Positions 17,117-27,506 of a DNA stretch of 46,472 nucleotides are shown here, in pieces. A program made the position numbers and the translations under genes. The stretch covers positions 1-46,472 of the forward strand of contig CAJQSJ010000037.1 in assembly GCA_905612535.1 (NCBI GenBank). The letters are read 5' to 3'. The notes under the pieces are model-generated. The model was not told where the DNA came from. It made no database searches and worked only from the letters and a program-made list of their open reading frames with translations. This stretch comes from an uncultured Pelagibacteraceae bacterium (GTDB lineage Bacteria; Pseudomonadota; Alphaproteobacteria; Pelagibacterales; Pelagibacteraceae). Position 1 is the first letter of the stretch; each line of letters opens with the position of its first letter.

Positions 17117-18990
17117 TTTGGCATTCTCTTTAAGCTTTTATTAATTGAAATAACGCCACCCAAGAATATTGTGAATGCGCCAATCCATATCCATACTACA
17201 AGAGGGTTATAATATAACCTGACAGTCCAACCTTCATTGATGTTTCCTTCTCCCAAAACAATATATAAGTCTCTAAATAAATTTGTATGAATAGAAGCTT
17301 CTGAAGTAAAATTTCCAGTAACTGGGTAAAATCTGTTTTCAGGTTTCAATTTTGCAATTATATTTTTTCCTTTATCATAAACTAAAAAATCACCTCTTAA
17401 AGATAAGTAATTAGAACCTTTAATTTCATTAATTTCATTAAAAAATATTTGATATTTATTAATTTCAGTTTCGCTTTTTAACTTCATTTTAATAATTTCT
17501 TCTACTTGCCAAATACTTGAAGCGGTTATACCAAGCATTAAAAACCCAACACCCAAGTGAGCCACGACCATTCCTGTTAAATTATTAAATTTATTTCTAT
17601 ATAGAGTAGTTAGATTATTAAAAATAATCCAAAAAGCCAAAACTATCCCTGCAATTCCTAAAAAAGTGTATGATTTATAAATTGAAAAAATAATTATAGT
17701 CATTGCTAATGTTATTATGAAAACAGAGGATACTTTTTTAGCTATTTCTAAAACACTTTCCTTTCCCCAAGAAAGGATTGGTCCTACTCCCATTATGAGA
17801 ATTGCTGGCAGCATTATCGGCACTACTGTGGAATTATAATAAGGTTCACCTATAGATATTTTATTTCCGGTTAAAGCTTCCATTAACAAAGGGTAGATTG
17901 TTCCCAAAAGTACAGTCGCACATGCAACAACCATAATAATATTATTTACCAAAATAGAACCTTCTTTACTAAAAAAATTAAAATAATTTTTTGTAGAATA
18001 TATTTTTGATTTTGAGCTAAATAACATCAAAGAGTAACCACCTAAAATTGCGATAAATAAAAGTATATAAATGCCCCTAGTTGGATCTAGTGCAAAAGCA
18101 TGAACACTAGTTAATATTCCAGATCTTACTAAGAATGTTCCAACCACACTTAATAGAAAAGCAAGTATTGATAAAAGCAAAACCCAAGCTTGAAGGGATT
18201 GTTTTTTATCCACTATAATTAGAGAGTGTAGTAATGCCGTTCCCAATAACCAAGGCATAAAAGACGCATTTTCAACTGGATCCCAAAACCACCAACCTCC
18301 CCATCCTAGCTCGTAGTATGCCCATAAAGATCCAAGGGCAATTCCTATTGTTAAAAATGTCCAGGCTACCATCACAAAAGGTTTCATATATTTGTACCAA
18401 GGAAAATTTTTTCCATTTTTTAATACTAAAGTAGCAACACTAATAGAAAATGCCGCTGAGAAACCCACATAACCAATGTATAATAATGGAGGGTGTATTG
18501 CTAAAGCTGGATCTTGTAAAATTGGATTAAAACCTAAACCATTTTCTTGCACCGGCACCATTCTTTCAAAAGGATTTGAAGTTAAGATTGTGAACACAAT
18601 GAAACCTAGAGTTATAAAAGATTGAATTTCTAAAGTTTTTGAAACAAAAATAAAATTTTTCTTATTATATAATTTAAAAATAAAATAATTAAATATAGTC
18701 AGCACTATAATCCACAAAAGCATAGAGCCTTCATGATTGCCCCAGACGGCTGTAATTTTATAAAATAACGGTTTTGTCGTATGGGAATTTTGAAATACAT
18801 TTAAAACACTAAAATCTGAAATTACATAAAGGTAAATTAATAGAAAAAAAGAAAATAAAGAGGAAATTAATAGCCCTATAACCGAGATAGATATTATTTT
18901 TAATTTATTTTTTTTTCGAGTGTTATAAAATTGAGAGCCAGCAAAAACAAGAGATAACCAAAGTGCAAGATTTCCTAAAGTAGGTGCCAT
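17113..18990 (-). CDS. ccmF: Cytochrome c haem lyase subunit CcmF
   Basis: CcmF is the large integral membrane component that attaches haem to apocytochrome c. The 625-residue protein has about fourteen or fifteen hydrophobic helices, the tryptophan-rich WWD motif (GWGGWWFWDPVENASF) and conserved histidines in neighbouring loops, with a large periplasmic domain before the last helix. It leads the ccmF-ccmG-ccmH operon, which points at ccmDEC from the opposite side. Confidence 0.95.
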   Translation of the reverse strand: MAPTLGNLALWLSLVFAGSQFYNTRKKNKLKIISISVIGLLISSLFSFFLLIYLYVISDFSVLNVFQNSHTTKPLFYKITAVWGNHEGSMLLWIIVLTIFNYFIFKLYNKKNFIFVSKTLEIQSFITLGFIVFTILTSNPFERMVPVQENGLGFNPILQDPALAIHPPLLYIGYVGFSAAFSISVATLVLKNGKNFPWYKYMKPFVMVAWTFLTIGIALGSLWAYYELGWGGWWFWDPVENASFMPWLLGTALLHSLIIVDKKQSLQAWVLLLSILAFLLSVVGTFLVRSGILTSVHAFALDPTRGIYILLFIAILGGYSLMLFSSKSKIYSTKNYFNFFSKEGSILVNNIIMVVACATVLLGTIYPLLMEALTGNKISIGEPYYNSTVVPIMLPAILIMGVGPILSWGKESVLEIAKKVSSVFIITLAMTIIIFSIYKSYTFLGIAGIVLAFWIIFNNLTTLYRNKFNNLTGMVVAHLGVGFLMLGITASSIWQVEEIIKMKLKSETEINKYQIFFNEINEIKGSNYLSLRGDFLVYDKGKNIIAKLKPENRFYPVTGNFTSEASIHTNLFRDLYIVLGEGNINEGWTVRLYYNPLVVWIWIGAFTIFLGGVISINKSLKRMPK

Positions 18991-19049
18991 AATTAACTTA
19001 TATTATTACTATTTAATTAGTATTAAAACCAACTATCAGTCGCACTAAA

Positions 19050-20597
19050 TTATTCAAGTTCTATAGTACCTGGAGGTTTTGACGTAATATCATATACAAC
19101 TCTATTAATACCTTTGACTGAGTTTACAATTTTATTTGATATTTTTTGCAAAAACATTTTATCAAAATTAAAAAAATCTGCAGTCATACCATCTTCAGAT
19201 GTTACCGCTCTTAAAAGGCAAATGTATTCATAAGTTCTGCTGTCACCCATAACACCAACCGTTTTCACCGGAAGTAAAGCGGCATATGCTTGCCAGATTT
19301 TATTATAATAATTTGATTTTTTTAATTCATTCATAAATACAAAATCAGCTTCTTGAAGAATTTCTACTTTTTGTTTTGTTACTTCTCCAGGAATTCGTAT
19401 TGCTAAACCAGGACCTGGAAAAGGGTGTCTATAAAGAATATCTTTGGACAAAGATAACTCTACGCCAAGTTTTCTAACTTCGTCTTTAAATAATTCTTTT
19501 AAAGGCTCAATTAATTCAAATTTCATTTTTTTGGGTAGCCCTCCAACATTGTGATGCGATTTTATTTTAGAAGAAGGACTTCCTGTAACAGTTTTGCTTT
19601 CAATTATATCCGGGTAAAGAGTTCCTTGAGCCAAAAACTTAACTTTTTTAATTTTTTTAGAATATTTTTCAAATAATAGAATAAATAATTTTCCAATAAT
19701 TTTTCTTTTCTCTTCGGGATTTGTGATGCCTTTTAATTTTTTTAAAAATAATTTTGATGCATTTATATAAATAAACTTAATTCTAAACTTTTTTTTAAAT
19801 GTTTTTATAACTTCTTTGGCTTCATTTTTTCTAAGTAAACCAGTATTAACAAAAATACAGGTAAGATTTTTGTTAATGGCCTTTTTCAATAACAAAGCTA
19901 CTACGCTACTATCTACCCCTCCTGATAAAGCACATATAACTTTATCATTTTGTGCTTTTTTTCTTATCTTAGCAATTAGCAACTTAGTTTGATTTTTTGG
20001 ATTCCAAGATTTTTTAATTTTACATATATCAAATAAAAAGTTTTTAATTAAAATTTTGCCATTTGTTGTATGACTTACCTCAGGATGAAACTGTATTCCA
20101 TAGTATTTTTTATTTTCATTAGCAATAATTGCAAATTTAGAGTTTGGACTAGAAGCAATTTTTTTAAACCCCTTTGGCAGCACGCTTACAACATCTTGGT
20201 GACTCATCCAAACAGAGTTTTTTTTTGTTGTAAAAAATTTTTTAGTAATAGGGCTTTCGGTAAAACTTTTTACATCAGCTCTTCCAAATTCTCTTTTTTT
20301 TGAAGCCCTGATTTTTCCACCAAGTTTTTTAGATAAAATTTGATGGCCATAGCAAATACCCAGTATTGGTATTTTTAAATTTAAGATCCTAGAGTTTAAG
20401 CCAGGTGTTTTTTTATTTGTAGCAGTTAATGGTCCGCCTGATAATATTATACCTTTTAATAATTTGTCTTTTCTTAAATTTTCAGTTTTTGAAAAATTAA
20501 TTATTTCTGAATAAGAACCTAACTCTCTAACTTTTCTTGCTATCAGTTGTGTAAACTGTGAACCATAGTCAACAATTATTATTTTTTCTCTGTTCAT
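19050..20597 (-). CDS. guaA: GMP synthase (glutamine-hydrolysing)
   Basis: GuaA aminates XMP to GMP with ATP and glutamine. The N-terminal class I amidotransferase has its nucleophile C82 in GICYGH and the partner residues H171 and E173 in FHPEVSH. The ATP pyrophosphatase domain has the P-loop SGGVDSS at 225-231, and the C-terminal dimerisation domain ends with the conserved [13 protein letters not shown]-like terminus (here with Leu for Trp). The 515-residue length is normal. It starts one base inside the guaB stop, forming guaB-guaA. Confidence 0.96.
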   Translation of the reverse strand: MNREKIIIVDYGSQFTQLIARKVRELGSYSEIINFSKTENLRKDKLLKGIILSGGPLTATNKKTPGLNSRILNLKIPILGICYGHQILSKKLGGKIRASKKREFGRADVKSFTESPITKKFFTTKKNSVWMSHQDVVSVLPKGFKKIASSPNSKFAIIANENKKYYGIQFHPEVSHTTNGKILIKNFLFDICKIKKSWNPKNQTKLLIAKIRKKAQNDKVICALSGGVDSSVVALLLKKAINKNLTCIFVNTGLLRKNEAKEVIKTFKKKFRIKFIYINASKLFLKKLKGITNPEEKRKIIGKLFILLFEKYSKKIKKVKFLAQGTLYPDIIESKTVTGSPSSKIKSHHNVGGLPKKMKFELIEPLKELFKDEVRKLGVELSLSKDILYRHPFPGPGLAIRIPGEVTKQKVEILQEADFVFMNELKKSNYYNKIWQAYAALLPVKTVGVMGDSRTYEYICLLRAVTSEDGMTADFFNFDKMFLQKISNKIVNSVKGINRVVYDITSKPPGTIELE

Positions 20598-21658
20598 TAT
20601 TTTTTAATTTGATCAATATTGTGGACCATGCTTTCATAAAAACCCGCCTTAGTAATTTTTATAAATTCGCACTTTTTCTGCAAATCTTTAATTGTTTTTG
20701 ATCCCATATAACCCATGGAAGACTTTAATCCACCAACTAATTGATAAATAATTTTATCTACAGGACCTTTGAATTGAACTGTACCCTCAACTCCTTCAGC
20801 AACATATTTAGAAATATTTTTATTTTTTTTCTGAAAATATCTGTCAGCTGAACCAACAGACATAGCGCCTATAGATCCCATTCCTCTAAAATTTTTATAT
20901 AGTTTACCTTTGTTTTTAAATATTTTGCCTGGACTTTCCGTTGTGCCAGAGAATAATGAACCTATCATAACCGCATCTGCTCCCGCTGCTAATGCTTTAG
21001 AAATATCACCAGAAAATTTAATACCGCCATCAGAAATAATTTTAGTTTTATAATTCTTAAGCGCCTTTTTAACATCTAAAATTGCACTTAGTTGGGGAAC
21101 CCCTATACCTGTAACAAGTCGCGTTGTACAAATTGATCCAGGTCCTATTCCTACCTTAACTATGTTTGTCCCTGCGTCAGCTAAAAATCTTGCAGCCTTG
21201 CCAGTTGCTATATTTCCGGCACAAATAATACAGTTCTTTGAAATTTTTTTTATTATATTTATTGTATTTAATACTTTTTTGGTATGACCGTGGGCCGTAT
21301 CTATCACAATTAAATCAACTTTAGCTTCTAATAATTTATAAATTCTATCTATATCTTCTTCGCTAGTTCCAATAGCAGCTCCTACAATCATATTATTTTT
21401 TTTAACTTTTTTAACTTCTTCTGCCTGTTTTTTAGGAGTTAAATTTTTATGAATAATTCCTAGACCTCCCGATTTTGCTATTGCTAAAGCCATTTTAGAT
21501 TCAGTTATCGTATCCATAGCAGAAGATATTAGGGGTATATTTAACTTAAGATTTTTATTTAATTCAGTTCTTGTAACCGTTTCGTAAGGAAGGACAGAAG
21601 AATATTGAGGAACGAGAGTGACGTCATCGAATGTTAGTGCCTCTTTAATGATACCCAT
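20597..21658 (-). CDS. guaB: IMP dehydrogenase lacking the CBS regulatory domains
   Basis: IMP dehydrogenase oxidises IMP to XMP with NAD and commits the pathway to guanine nucleotides. The catalytic cysteine is C177 in GPGSICTTR; the flap block RGMGSIGAM and SADRY with VAEGVEG identify an IMPDH, not a GMP reductase. At 353 residues it is about 130 shorter than usual. The text runs directly from the [20 protein letters not shown] block (ending near 87) to the [11 protein letters not shown] strand, exactly where the tandem CBS (Bateman) domains are normally inserted. The catalytic barrel looks complete. The downstream gene is guaA. Confidence 0.94.
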   Translation of the reverse strand: MGIIKEALTFDDVTLVPQYSSVLPYETVTRTELNKNLKLNIPLISSAMDTITESKMALAIAKSGGLGIIHKNLTPKKQAEEVKKVKKNNMIVGAAIGTSEEDIDRIYKLLEAKVDLIVIDTAHGHTKKVLNTINIIKKISKNCIICAGNIATGKAARFLADAGTNIVKVGIGPGSICTTRLVTGIGVPQLSAILDVKKALKNYKTKIISDGGIKFSGDISKALAAGADAVMIGSLFSGTTESPGKIFKNKGKLYKNFRGMGSIGAMSVGSADRYFQKKNKNISKYVAEGVEGTVQFKGPVDKIIYQLVGGLKSSMGYMGSKTIKDLQKKCEFIKITKAGFYESMVHNIDQIKK

Positions 21659-21708
21659 ATTTAATTGTAAGCATTTTTTTATAAAAGAAAAGTAAATTAT
21701 TTTGCTGG

Positions 21709-22734
21709 TTAATAACCAAGGTTTTTATCAATTCGATTTACAAGCGTTTTATTGTTAATAAATAATTCTAAATTTTTAACAAATAATTCGAGAGTTAATC
21801 TTATGTAACTTTCCCCATCATCAGAAGAGACATGTGGTGTAATGATCAGATTAGGCGTATCCCAAAGTTTGGAATCAAGCTCAATAGGCTCAGGGTCAAA
21901 AACATCCAATATAGCTCCAGCCAATTCATTTGCTTTTAACTTTTCACACAAAACAACATAGTCCATAGCAGATTGCCTTCCTATATTAATAATTCCACAT
22001 GAAGATTTAAGAATATTTAAACGTTCACGATTAATAAGATTTTTAGTTTCCGGTGTTTCAGGAAGAGCTAAATAGAGAATATCCACTTCTGGTAAAATGC
22101 TATCAATTTTTTCTATTGTAACTACCTTTGAGCACCCATCTACGTCGCCACCTTTTTTGTTTACACCAATGATTTTAGCACCAAGTGGGGCAAGCAATTT
22201 TATCATCGAGCCACCAAGCGCACCCGTTCCAATTACCATAACTGTTTTTCCTGCAATTGGGTTGCTAAATAAAGATATAAATTTTTTATTTTTTTGATTT
22301 GTGATAATTTTAGGTAAATGATTTTGGAGCATTAAAACACTCATCAATCCGTATTCCCCAGCCTTTTTTGAGTGCACTCCGCTATTGTTTGTTAACACCA
22401 AACCTTCATGTATCCAATCCAGGGGGATTAAATGATTAATTCCTGAAGAAATACAATGTATCCATTTTAAGTTAGGAGATATTTTTTTTAAGTTTGAAGT
22501 AGGGAAGTTCCATGCAAGCAAAATATCTGAATTAGACATAGATGAATTAAAATTATCTTCATCCCAATCAATGTATATTTCTATTTTTTTTTTAATTTCA
22601 GGAAATTTTTCAAAAACTTTTTCAAAATGAGTGTTTGTTATGGTAAAAACTTTTTCTCCTTTCTCGTCGGTGGGAAATGTTCCGGGGCCCCAATGATTGT
22701 TTTTAACGTGTATTTTTATTTTTTTAGCGTTCAA
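21709..22734 (-). CDS. D-isomer-specific 2-hydroxyacid dehydrogenase
   Basis: This NAD(P)-dependent oxidoreductase interconverts 2-hydroxy and 2-keto acids. The 341-residue product has the Rossmann motif GTGALG at 169-174, and the catalytic Arg253, Glu282 (in DPEPIE) and His301 (in TPHVSS) are all in place. It is most like the hydroxypyruvate/glyoxylate reductase group, without a clear substrate. Its start overlaps the Rieske oxygenase stop by 4 bases, so it probably acts on a product of that oxygenase. Confidence 0.88.
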   Translation of the reverse strand: MNAKKIKIHVKNNHWGPGTFPTDEKGEKVFTITNTHFEKVFEKFPEIKKKIEIYIDWDEDNFNSSMSNSDILLAWNFPTSNLKKISPNLKWIHCISSGINHLIPLDWIHEGLVLTNNSGVHSKKAGEYGLMSVLMLQNHLPKIITNQKNKKFISLFSNPIAGKTVMVIGTGALGGSMIKLLAPLGAKIIGVNKKGGDVDGCSKVVTIEKIDSILPEVDILYLALPETPETKNLINRERLNILKSSCGIINIGRQSAMDYVVLCEKLKANELAGAILDVFDPEPIELDSKLWDTPNLIITPHVSSDDGESYIRLTLELFVKNLELFINNKTLVNRIDKNLGY

Positions 22735-24062
22735 AAATCACCACTTTTTTCCATGCTGGACAGTTTATTAATAATATGATCGTCGCGTTTTTTAAGAGGC
22801 ATTTTTTCTGCATCAAATTGTAATTTCATTACAGCTGAACCAATTGATTTGATAAAGCTACGGTCATCAATATTTCTTTTAGGAACTTTTAGAACTGTAT
22901 CTTGGCCATTAGTTTTTATTATATTGCCTTTTTCTGGTTGAGGTTGAGGAGGCTCTTTGCCTTCTTTTAAATCTTTAATTAGTTTTCTAATACGACGTCG
23001 ATAAATCATTACTCCATAATCAGTTGGCATCAAATGTTCTCCTTTATGAGCACTAATAGATCCCATTCCTTCTACCGCTTCTGCATCACCAGGTCTGTTT
23101 TGTTTTTCTTTCCAAGTTCGATCCATAATTTCTCCAGCTTCAATTCTTTCACATCCTTCTTTAGTGTTATATTCTATTGGATCAGCTCTTTCACCGAAAT
23201 TACCCCAAGCTAAAGCTACGCAATGGTCATTATCAACTGGAACTACCCATCTTGTAAATGAGCTACGACCAAAATAACGAGTTTTAGTTCCATCAGCAGC
23301 GAAAGCGGAACCTGCTTGCGTAAAATTGGGTAATATTAATTCATTAACTCTAACCCAAACAAAGTCATCTACTCTGCGTGTATTACACCCAAGATACTGA
23401 ACACCTCTTTCAAAAAATTCTAATTCACCGACTTCTGCAAAACCTTTAGAAAACTGTATTCCCGAACTTTGCCCATGCAAAAATGAAGTATGAACTGGAT
23501 CCATGATTGCATCGAGTACTTGTATCCAATTGCAATTATATTTTATTCGATAAGGTCTTCTAGTCACTTCCGGGATATCAAACGTATCATAGTGGGGAAA
23601 TTCTGGTATATTTTCTGGCGGGCCCAAGTAAGCAAATATCAAACCATTAAATTCAATTATTGGGTAAGCTCCAAGTTTAAATGTTTCTCTTAATTTAGCT
23701 GCTTGTTTTGAATCTGGATCTTCTCCTGGAGTTTCAAGAATTTCACCATCTGGAGCAAATAACCATCCATGATAACAGCAACGAATACCTTTTTTTTCAC
23801 ATTTTCCATAAACTAATGAAGCTCTTCTATGGGGGCAATTTCTATGAACTAATCCTATTTTGCTTTCTGTGGTCTTAAAAATAACTAAATCTTCACCAAG
23901 AATACGTATTTGTAATGGAGTAGTGCTTACTTCTGAGGATAGCGCAACAGGATGCCAGTACCGCCTCAGGTATTCCCCACCAGGAGAACTGGGTTCAGTT
24001 TGTGATATTGTTTCATCACTTTTTGGTAGTTTTGATTGTTTATAACCTCTAAAATTTTTCAT
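22731..24062 (-). CDS. Rieske non-heme iron oxygenase, phthalate 4,5-dioxygenase-like alpha subunit
   Basis: This is a ring-hydroxylating or demethylating oxygenase component. The Rieske cluster ligands are C76-x-H78 (CPHR) and C95-x2-H98 (CCYHGW). The mononuclear iron site is visible as H191 and H196 in the DPVHTSFLH block. The 443-residue length and N-terminal SPGGEYLRRYWHP segment match the phthalate dioxygenase group, whose members act on aromatic acids and other substrates. No reductase is encoded nearby, so electrons must come from a partner elsewhere. It is transcribed divergently from the second Rieske gene, 69 bases away, and followed by a hydroxyacid dehydrogenase. Confidence 0.88.
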   Translation of the reverse strand: MKNFRGYKQSKLPKSDETISQTEPSSPGGEYLRRYWHPVALSSEVSTTPLQIRILGEDLVIFKTTESKIGLVHRNCPHRRASLVYGKCEKKGIRCCYHGWLFAPDGEILETPGEDPDSKQAAKLRETFKLGAYPIIEFNGLIFAYLGPPENIPEFPHYDTFDIPEVTRRPYRIKYNCNWIQVLDAIMDPVHTSFLHGQSSGIQFSKGFAEVGELEFFERGVQYLGCNTRRVDDFVWVRVNELILPNFTQAGSAFAADGTKTRYFGRSSFTRWVVPVDNDHCVALAWGNFGERADPIEYNTKEGCERIEAGEIMDRTWKEKQNRPGDAEAVEGMGSISAHKGEHLMPTDYGVMIYRRRIRKLIKDLKEGKEPPQPQPEKGNIIKTNGQDTVLKVPKRNIDDRSFIKSIGSAVMKLQFDAEKMPLKKRDDHIINKLSSMEKSGDF

Positions 24063-24088
24063 GACTTTGATTATTATTGATTAATCTA

Positions 24089-24107
24089 TAAATCGCAATT
24101 AGATTTA
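24089..24107. promoter_or_regulatory. Inverted repeat in the divergent Rieske promoter region
   Basis: TAAATC and GATTTA form a 6-base inverted repeat with a 7-base spacer, centred in the 69-base gap between the two divergent oxygenase genes. It is placed where one regulator could control both directions. In a sequence this AT-rich such a repeat can arise by chance, so this is only a candidate operator. Confidence 0.25.
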
Positions 24108-24131
24108 GAATAATTTTTTGAAGGATTTAAA

Positions 24132-25247
24132 ATGGCTAAAAATGGTAAAACTATATATGGACTTCCCGCAAAGTCTTACACAGACCTTCAGTTTTGGAAA
24201 ACCGAATGTAATACTGTTTTAGCGAACGGCTGGTTGTTTGTTGGATTCGCTCATGAGTTTGTAAAATCTGGTGATGCAATTCCCGTTAAAATTGCTGACA
24301 TACCAGTATTACTTATCAAAAATAACACAAACGAAATTACAGCTTTTCATAACGTTTGCAGTCATCGATGCCTTAAATTAGTTAATGAGAAAAAAAATGT
24401 AGGAAAAATTATTCAGTGTCCTTACCATTCTTGGATATACGGCTTAGATGGTAGCTTAAAAGCCTCTCCTCATTTTGGGGGAACCAACAATCATAAACCG
24501 AAAGGATTTAACAATTCAGATCATGGACTTAAACCTATACGTATCCATGTTTGGCATGACTGGATTTTTATAAATTTAAATGGAAAAGCAAAAAAATTTA
24601 AGGAATATGCGAAACCATTAATTAAAAAATTTGATGATATTGATTTTAAAAAATTAAAATATGCAGCAACTTTAGATTTTGGAAAAATAAATACTAATTG
24701 GAAATTTCTTATAGAAAATTTTATTGAACCTTACCATGTTCAATTTGTTCACAAAACAACAACCAATCAACCCTTAAAAGATCATTATACAATTGTAGAC
24801 GGAATTTGTTATGGCAGTGGAGTTGATGTAAAAGAAGAAGATAATAAAAATAGTAGCGCTCTATCTGTTACCTCACGCTACTTATCTCTTTTTCCTAATT
24901 TTATAATTGGGACTTATTTTCCTAATCAAGTTGGGGTGTATTTAAATATACCAATAAGTCCTGGAGTTACATCTCAAAAAAGAATAATTTATACTACTGA
25001 TGGACAAGAAATGACTAAAGAAGAAAGTAATACAGTAAAAAAAATTTGGTGGAGTGTTCACAAAGAAGACCACGAAATGTGCGAAAGATTACAAGAAGGC
25101 AGAGCATCGCCAGCCTCTGATCGTGGCGGACTTTTATCTCCTCACTGGGAAAAAGGGGTTCAGGCATTTAAGAAACTCATAATAAAAGCAACAATGAAAT
25201 CTTCTAAAAGATTGAAAGGGGAAAAAAATGTTCAAAGAAATAAGTAA
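24132..25247 (+). CDS. Rieske non-heme iron oxygenase, choline-monooxygenase/GbcA-like alpha subunit
   Basis: The Rieske ligands are C76-x-H78 and C96-x2-H99 (CPYHSW); the catalytic iron ligands H202 and H207 sit in NFIEPYHVQFVH. The 371-residue length and the short Rieske-to-iron spacing resemble oxygenases acting on quaternary or methylated amines (choline, glycine betaine, carnitine), but the exact substrate is unknown. It is first in a seven-gene operon; the next gene starts 20 bases inside its 3' end with a GGGG-containing ribosome binding site. No reductase gene is present in the operon. Confidence 0.86.
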   Translation: MAKNGKTIYGLPAKSYTDLQFWKTECNTVLANGWLFVGFAHEFVKSGDAIPVKIADIPVLLIKNNTNEITAFHNVCSHRCLKLVNEKKNVGKIIQCPYHSWIYGLDGSLKASPHFGGTNNHKPKGFNNSDHGLKPIRIHVWHDWIFINLNGKAKKFKEYAKPLIKKFDDIDFKKLKYAATLDFGKINTNWKFLIENFIEPYHVQFVHKTTTNQPLKDHYTIVDGICYGSGVDVKEEDNKNSSALSVTSRYLSLFPNFIIGTYFPNQVGVYLNIPISPGVTSQKRIIYTTDGQEMTKEESNTVKKIWWSVHKEDHEMCERLQEGRASPASDRGGLLSPHWEKGVQAFKKLIIKATMKSSKRLKGEKNVQRNK

Positions 25248-25647
25248 TGATGGATACAGATTAGCTCATACAATGATTAGAGTTAGAGACCTAGAAGCCT
25301 CTTTCAATTTTTATTGCAAAACTCTAGGAATGAAAATTTTAAGAAAAACAGATTATTCAGACGGTCGATTTACGAATGCATTTATCGGCTATGGTCTCGA
25401 AACAGAATCTCCATGCTTAGAACTTACTCATAATTGGGACCAAAAAGAAAATTATGACAAAGGTAATGGCTGGGGCCACGTTTGTATAGAAACTCGAGAT
25501 GTTTACAAAGCATGTGAAGACCTCTCTAAACTAGGTGTAAAAATTACTCGTGCACCCGGCCCAATGAAACACGGAACCAGAGTAATTGCTTTTTGCGAAG
25601 ATCCAGATGGATACAAAGTAGAGCTAAATGAACCAGTAAAAGTATAA
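25228..25647 (+). CDS. Glyoxalase I-like (VOC family) protein
   Basis: The 139-residue product is one vicinal-oxygen-chelate unit pair with the four metal ligands of lactoylglutathione lyase: H14, E65, H84 and E132. The FYCKTLGM and GHVCIE segments and the CEDPDGYKVEL ending are typical GloA. It may detoxify an alpha-ketoaldehyde made by the pathway, or act on a pathway intermediate as other VOC enzymes do. It overlaps the Rieske gene and precedes the cupin by 18 bases. Confidence 0.85.
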   Translation: MFKEISNDGYRLAHTMIRVRDLEASFNFYCKTLGMKILRKTDYSDGRFTNAFIGYGLETESPCLELTHNWDQKENYDKGNGWGHVCIETRDVYKACEDLSKLGVKITRAPGPMKHGTRVIAFCEDPDGYKVELNEPVKV

Positions 25648-25665
25648 AATAGAAAGGAAATAAAA

Positions 25666-26061
25666 ATGTCAAAAAAACCACAATTATATAAGTTTAAAGA
25701 TATCGAAAATAGACTTCACACACTAGAACCAGGGAAAAGTTATATCAAACCATTTGTAACTAGCAAAGTTAGTAACACGATGTGTGGAGGGTTAAATTTT
25801 CTAAATAAAGTTTCTGTGCCATGGGATTTAACTTGTGATGAAATTATTTATTGCATGGAAGGAACTTTTCGTCTGACTTGTGATGGGCAATCTTATATTT
25901 GTAACCCAGGAGATGTTCTTTATATTCCAAAAGATAATCATATAGCTTACGAATGCGATGAGAAGTGTGTAATTTTTTATGCAGCTTACCCCCATGACTG
26001 GAAGCAAAAAGCAGGCATAACTTTTGTACCAGGTATAGATCCGGAAGACATGCCTAAATAA
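25666..26061 (+). CDS. Cupin-domain protein (EutQ/DUF861-like)
   Basis: The 131-residue product is a single beta-barrel cupin. Its core has the pattern GTFRLTCDGQSYICNPGDV followed by YIPKDNHIAYEC, in which the G-D-x2-YIP turn is typical of DUF861/EutQ-like cupins. Metal ligands of classical cupins are only partly present, so it may be a small-molecule binding or isomerase-type protein. A clear AGAAAGGAAA ribosome binding site precedes it. Its function is not known. Confidence 0.75.
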   Translation: MSKKPQLYKFKDIENRLHTLEPGKSYIKPFVTSKVSNTMCGGLNFLNKVSVPWDLTCDEIIYCMEGTFRLTCDGQSYICNPGDVLYIPKDNHIAYECDEKCVIFYAAYPHDWKQKAGITFVPGIDPEDMPK

Positions 26062-26081
26062 AAACAGAAAAGGAGATTTGA

Positions 26082-27506
26082 ATGAATAGTAAAATAGAAA
26101 AAATTTATTATGAAAACTTTAAAGATGCAGTTGAACGAAATAGAAAAAAACTACCAGCTCTTCATAAAAAACTAAAAGACGCAGGTGTAAAATACATTTT
26201 ATCTAGCTGGATTGATCTCCACGGCATACCAAAATCTAAACCAGTTCCTATGAGTGATTTTGAACCTTTGTGTTTAGGTAAAGGTCCACAATTCGCAGTT
26301 CATTCTATTTCCTTTGTTCCTGAACTCACTCCAGCGGACTCAGATCAAGTAATGCTGCCAGATCTAGATTCAGTTTATATTTGTCCATGGGACAAAACAA
26401 CAGCTATAATTTTCGCAGATCTTTTTTGGGAAGACAAACCTTACAATGTTTGTCCCAGACAAGCTTTAAAGCGCGCTATGCAAAAAGCTCAAGATGCAGG
26501 ATATAAAGGTATGGCAGGTATCGAACCCGAATTTATTGCTATGAAGTATGATGAAAATGGGCAACCTGTAAAAGCAATTGATACTGATCCTATCAAAGGA
26601 ATTAGACCAAGACGACAAGCTTTTGGCTACGACGTAGAACATTCAATAGACTCAATGCATTTTCTAAAAGAATTAATAGATATTCTTAACGATTTAGGAT
26701 GGAAATTACACGACGTTGTTGCAGAAGGTGCTTACTCACAATTTGAATTAGATTTTCATTACACAAATCTTTTAGAGATGGCTGACAGGCTAGTTTTTTT
26801 ACGTATTCTATTAAAAGAAGTAGCTAAGAAAAATAATATGTTTATTACATTTATGCCAAAACCAACAATAGGTGATTGGAGATCAGGAGCACATATTAAT
26901 TTTTCGATGGTTGACGAGTCTGGTAAAAATATTTTCGATGGAGGAAACAAATGGTCCAAAGAAACTTTATTTGCAGTTGGCGGATTAATGAAGCATTCGG
27001 AAGCTCTAACTTCTATTACATGCTCAACAGTAAACTCTTACAATGGGTTAGTTCCAAGAGTCGGAGGTTTCGAAGGTGGCACTGTTACTTGGGCACCAAC
27101 TAATATTACTTATGGCCACAACAATAGATCAGCGCAATTTCGTTTACCACAAAACAGATATTGTATTGAAAATAGAGCTGCAGATATGACGATGAATGTT
27201 TATTTGGCACTTTCTATGACTATTTCAGCTGCGGTTGAAGGAATAGAAAAAAAAATTCACCCAGGAGAGCCAACTGATCAGGATTTATACAACATGACCG
27301 AAAGTGAATTTAAAAAACTTGGCATCAAAAGACTACCAAGAAATTTACTAATGGCTATTGAAGCTTTAAAAAATGATAAACTATCTGATGAAGTTTTGGG
27401 ACCTGTTATGAAAAAATCATTACTTACTTATAAAAATGATGAATGGGAACGTTATCACCAGGCAGTTACTGACTGGGAAGTAAAAGAATATCTCAGATTG
27501 TATTAA
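26082..27506 (+). CDS. Type III glutamine-synthetase-like gamma-glutamyl-amide ligase
   Basis: This is an ATP-dependent ligase of the glutamine synthetase fold. The 474-residue product shows the N-terminal beta-grasp domain, the metal-binding GIEPEF motif (near 147), SGAHINFSM in the ATP/glutamate site and NRSAQFRLP with an active-site arginine. Together with its length, this fits the GlnT/PuuA/gamma-glutamylmethylamide synthetase group, which joins glutamate to amines, rather than housekeeping GlnA. It lacks the adenylylation-loop context of GlnA. AAGGAGA, 6 bases before the ATG, is the strongest ribosome binding site in this operon. Its amine is most likely the substrate or product of the neighbouring oxygenase. 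Confidence 0.85.
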   Translation: MNSKIEKIYYENFKDAVERNRKKLPALHKKLKDAGVKYILSSWIDLHGIPKSKPVPMSDFEPLCLGKGPQFAVHSISFVPELTPADSDQVMLPDLDSVYICPWDKTTAIIFADLFWEDKPYNVCPRQALKRAMQKAQDAGYKGMAGIEPEFIAMKYDENGQPVKAIDTDPIKGIRPRRQAFGYDVEHSIDSMHFLKELIDILNDLGWKLHDVVAEGAYSQFELDFHYTNLLEMADRLVFLRILLKEVAKKNNMFITFMPKPTIGDWRSGAHINFSMVDESGKNIFDGGNKWSKETLFAVGGLMKHSEALTSITCSTVNSYNGLVPRVGGFEGGTVTWAPTNITYGHNNRSAQFRLPQNRYCIENRAADMTMNVYLALSMTISAAVEGIEKKIHPGEPTDQDLYNMTESEFKKLGIKRLPRNLLMAIEALKNDKLSDEVLGPVMKKSLLTYKNDEWERYHQAVTDWEVKEYLRLY

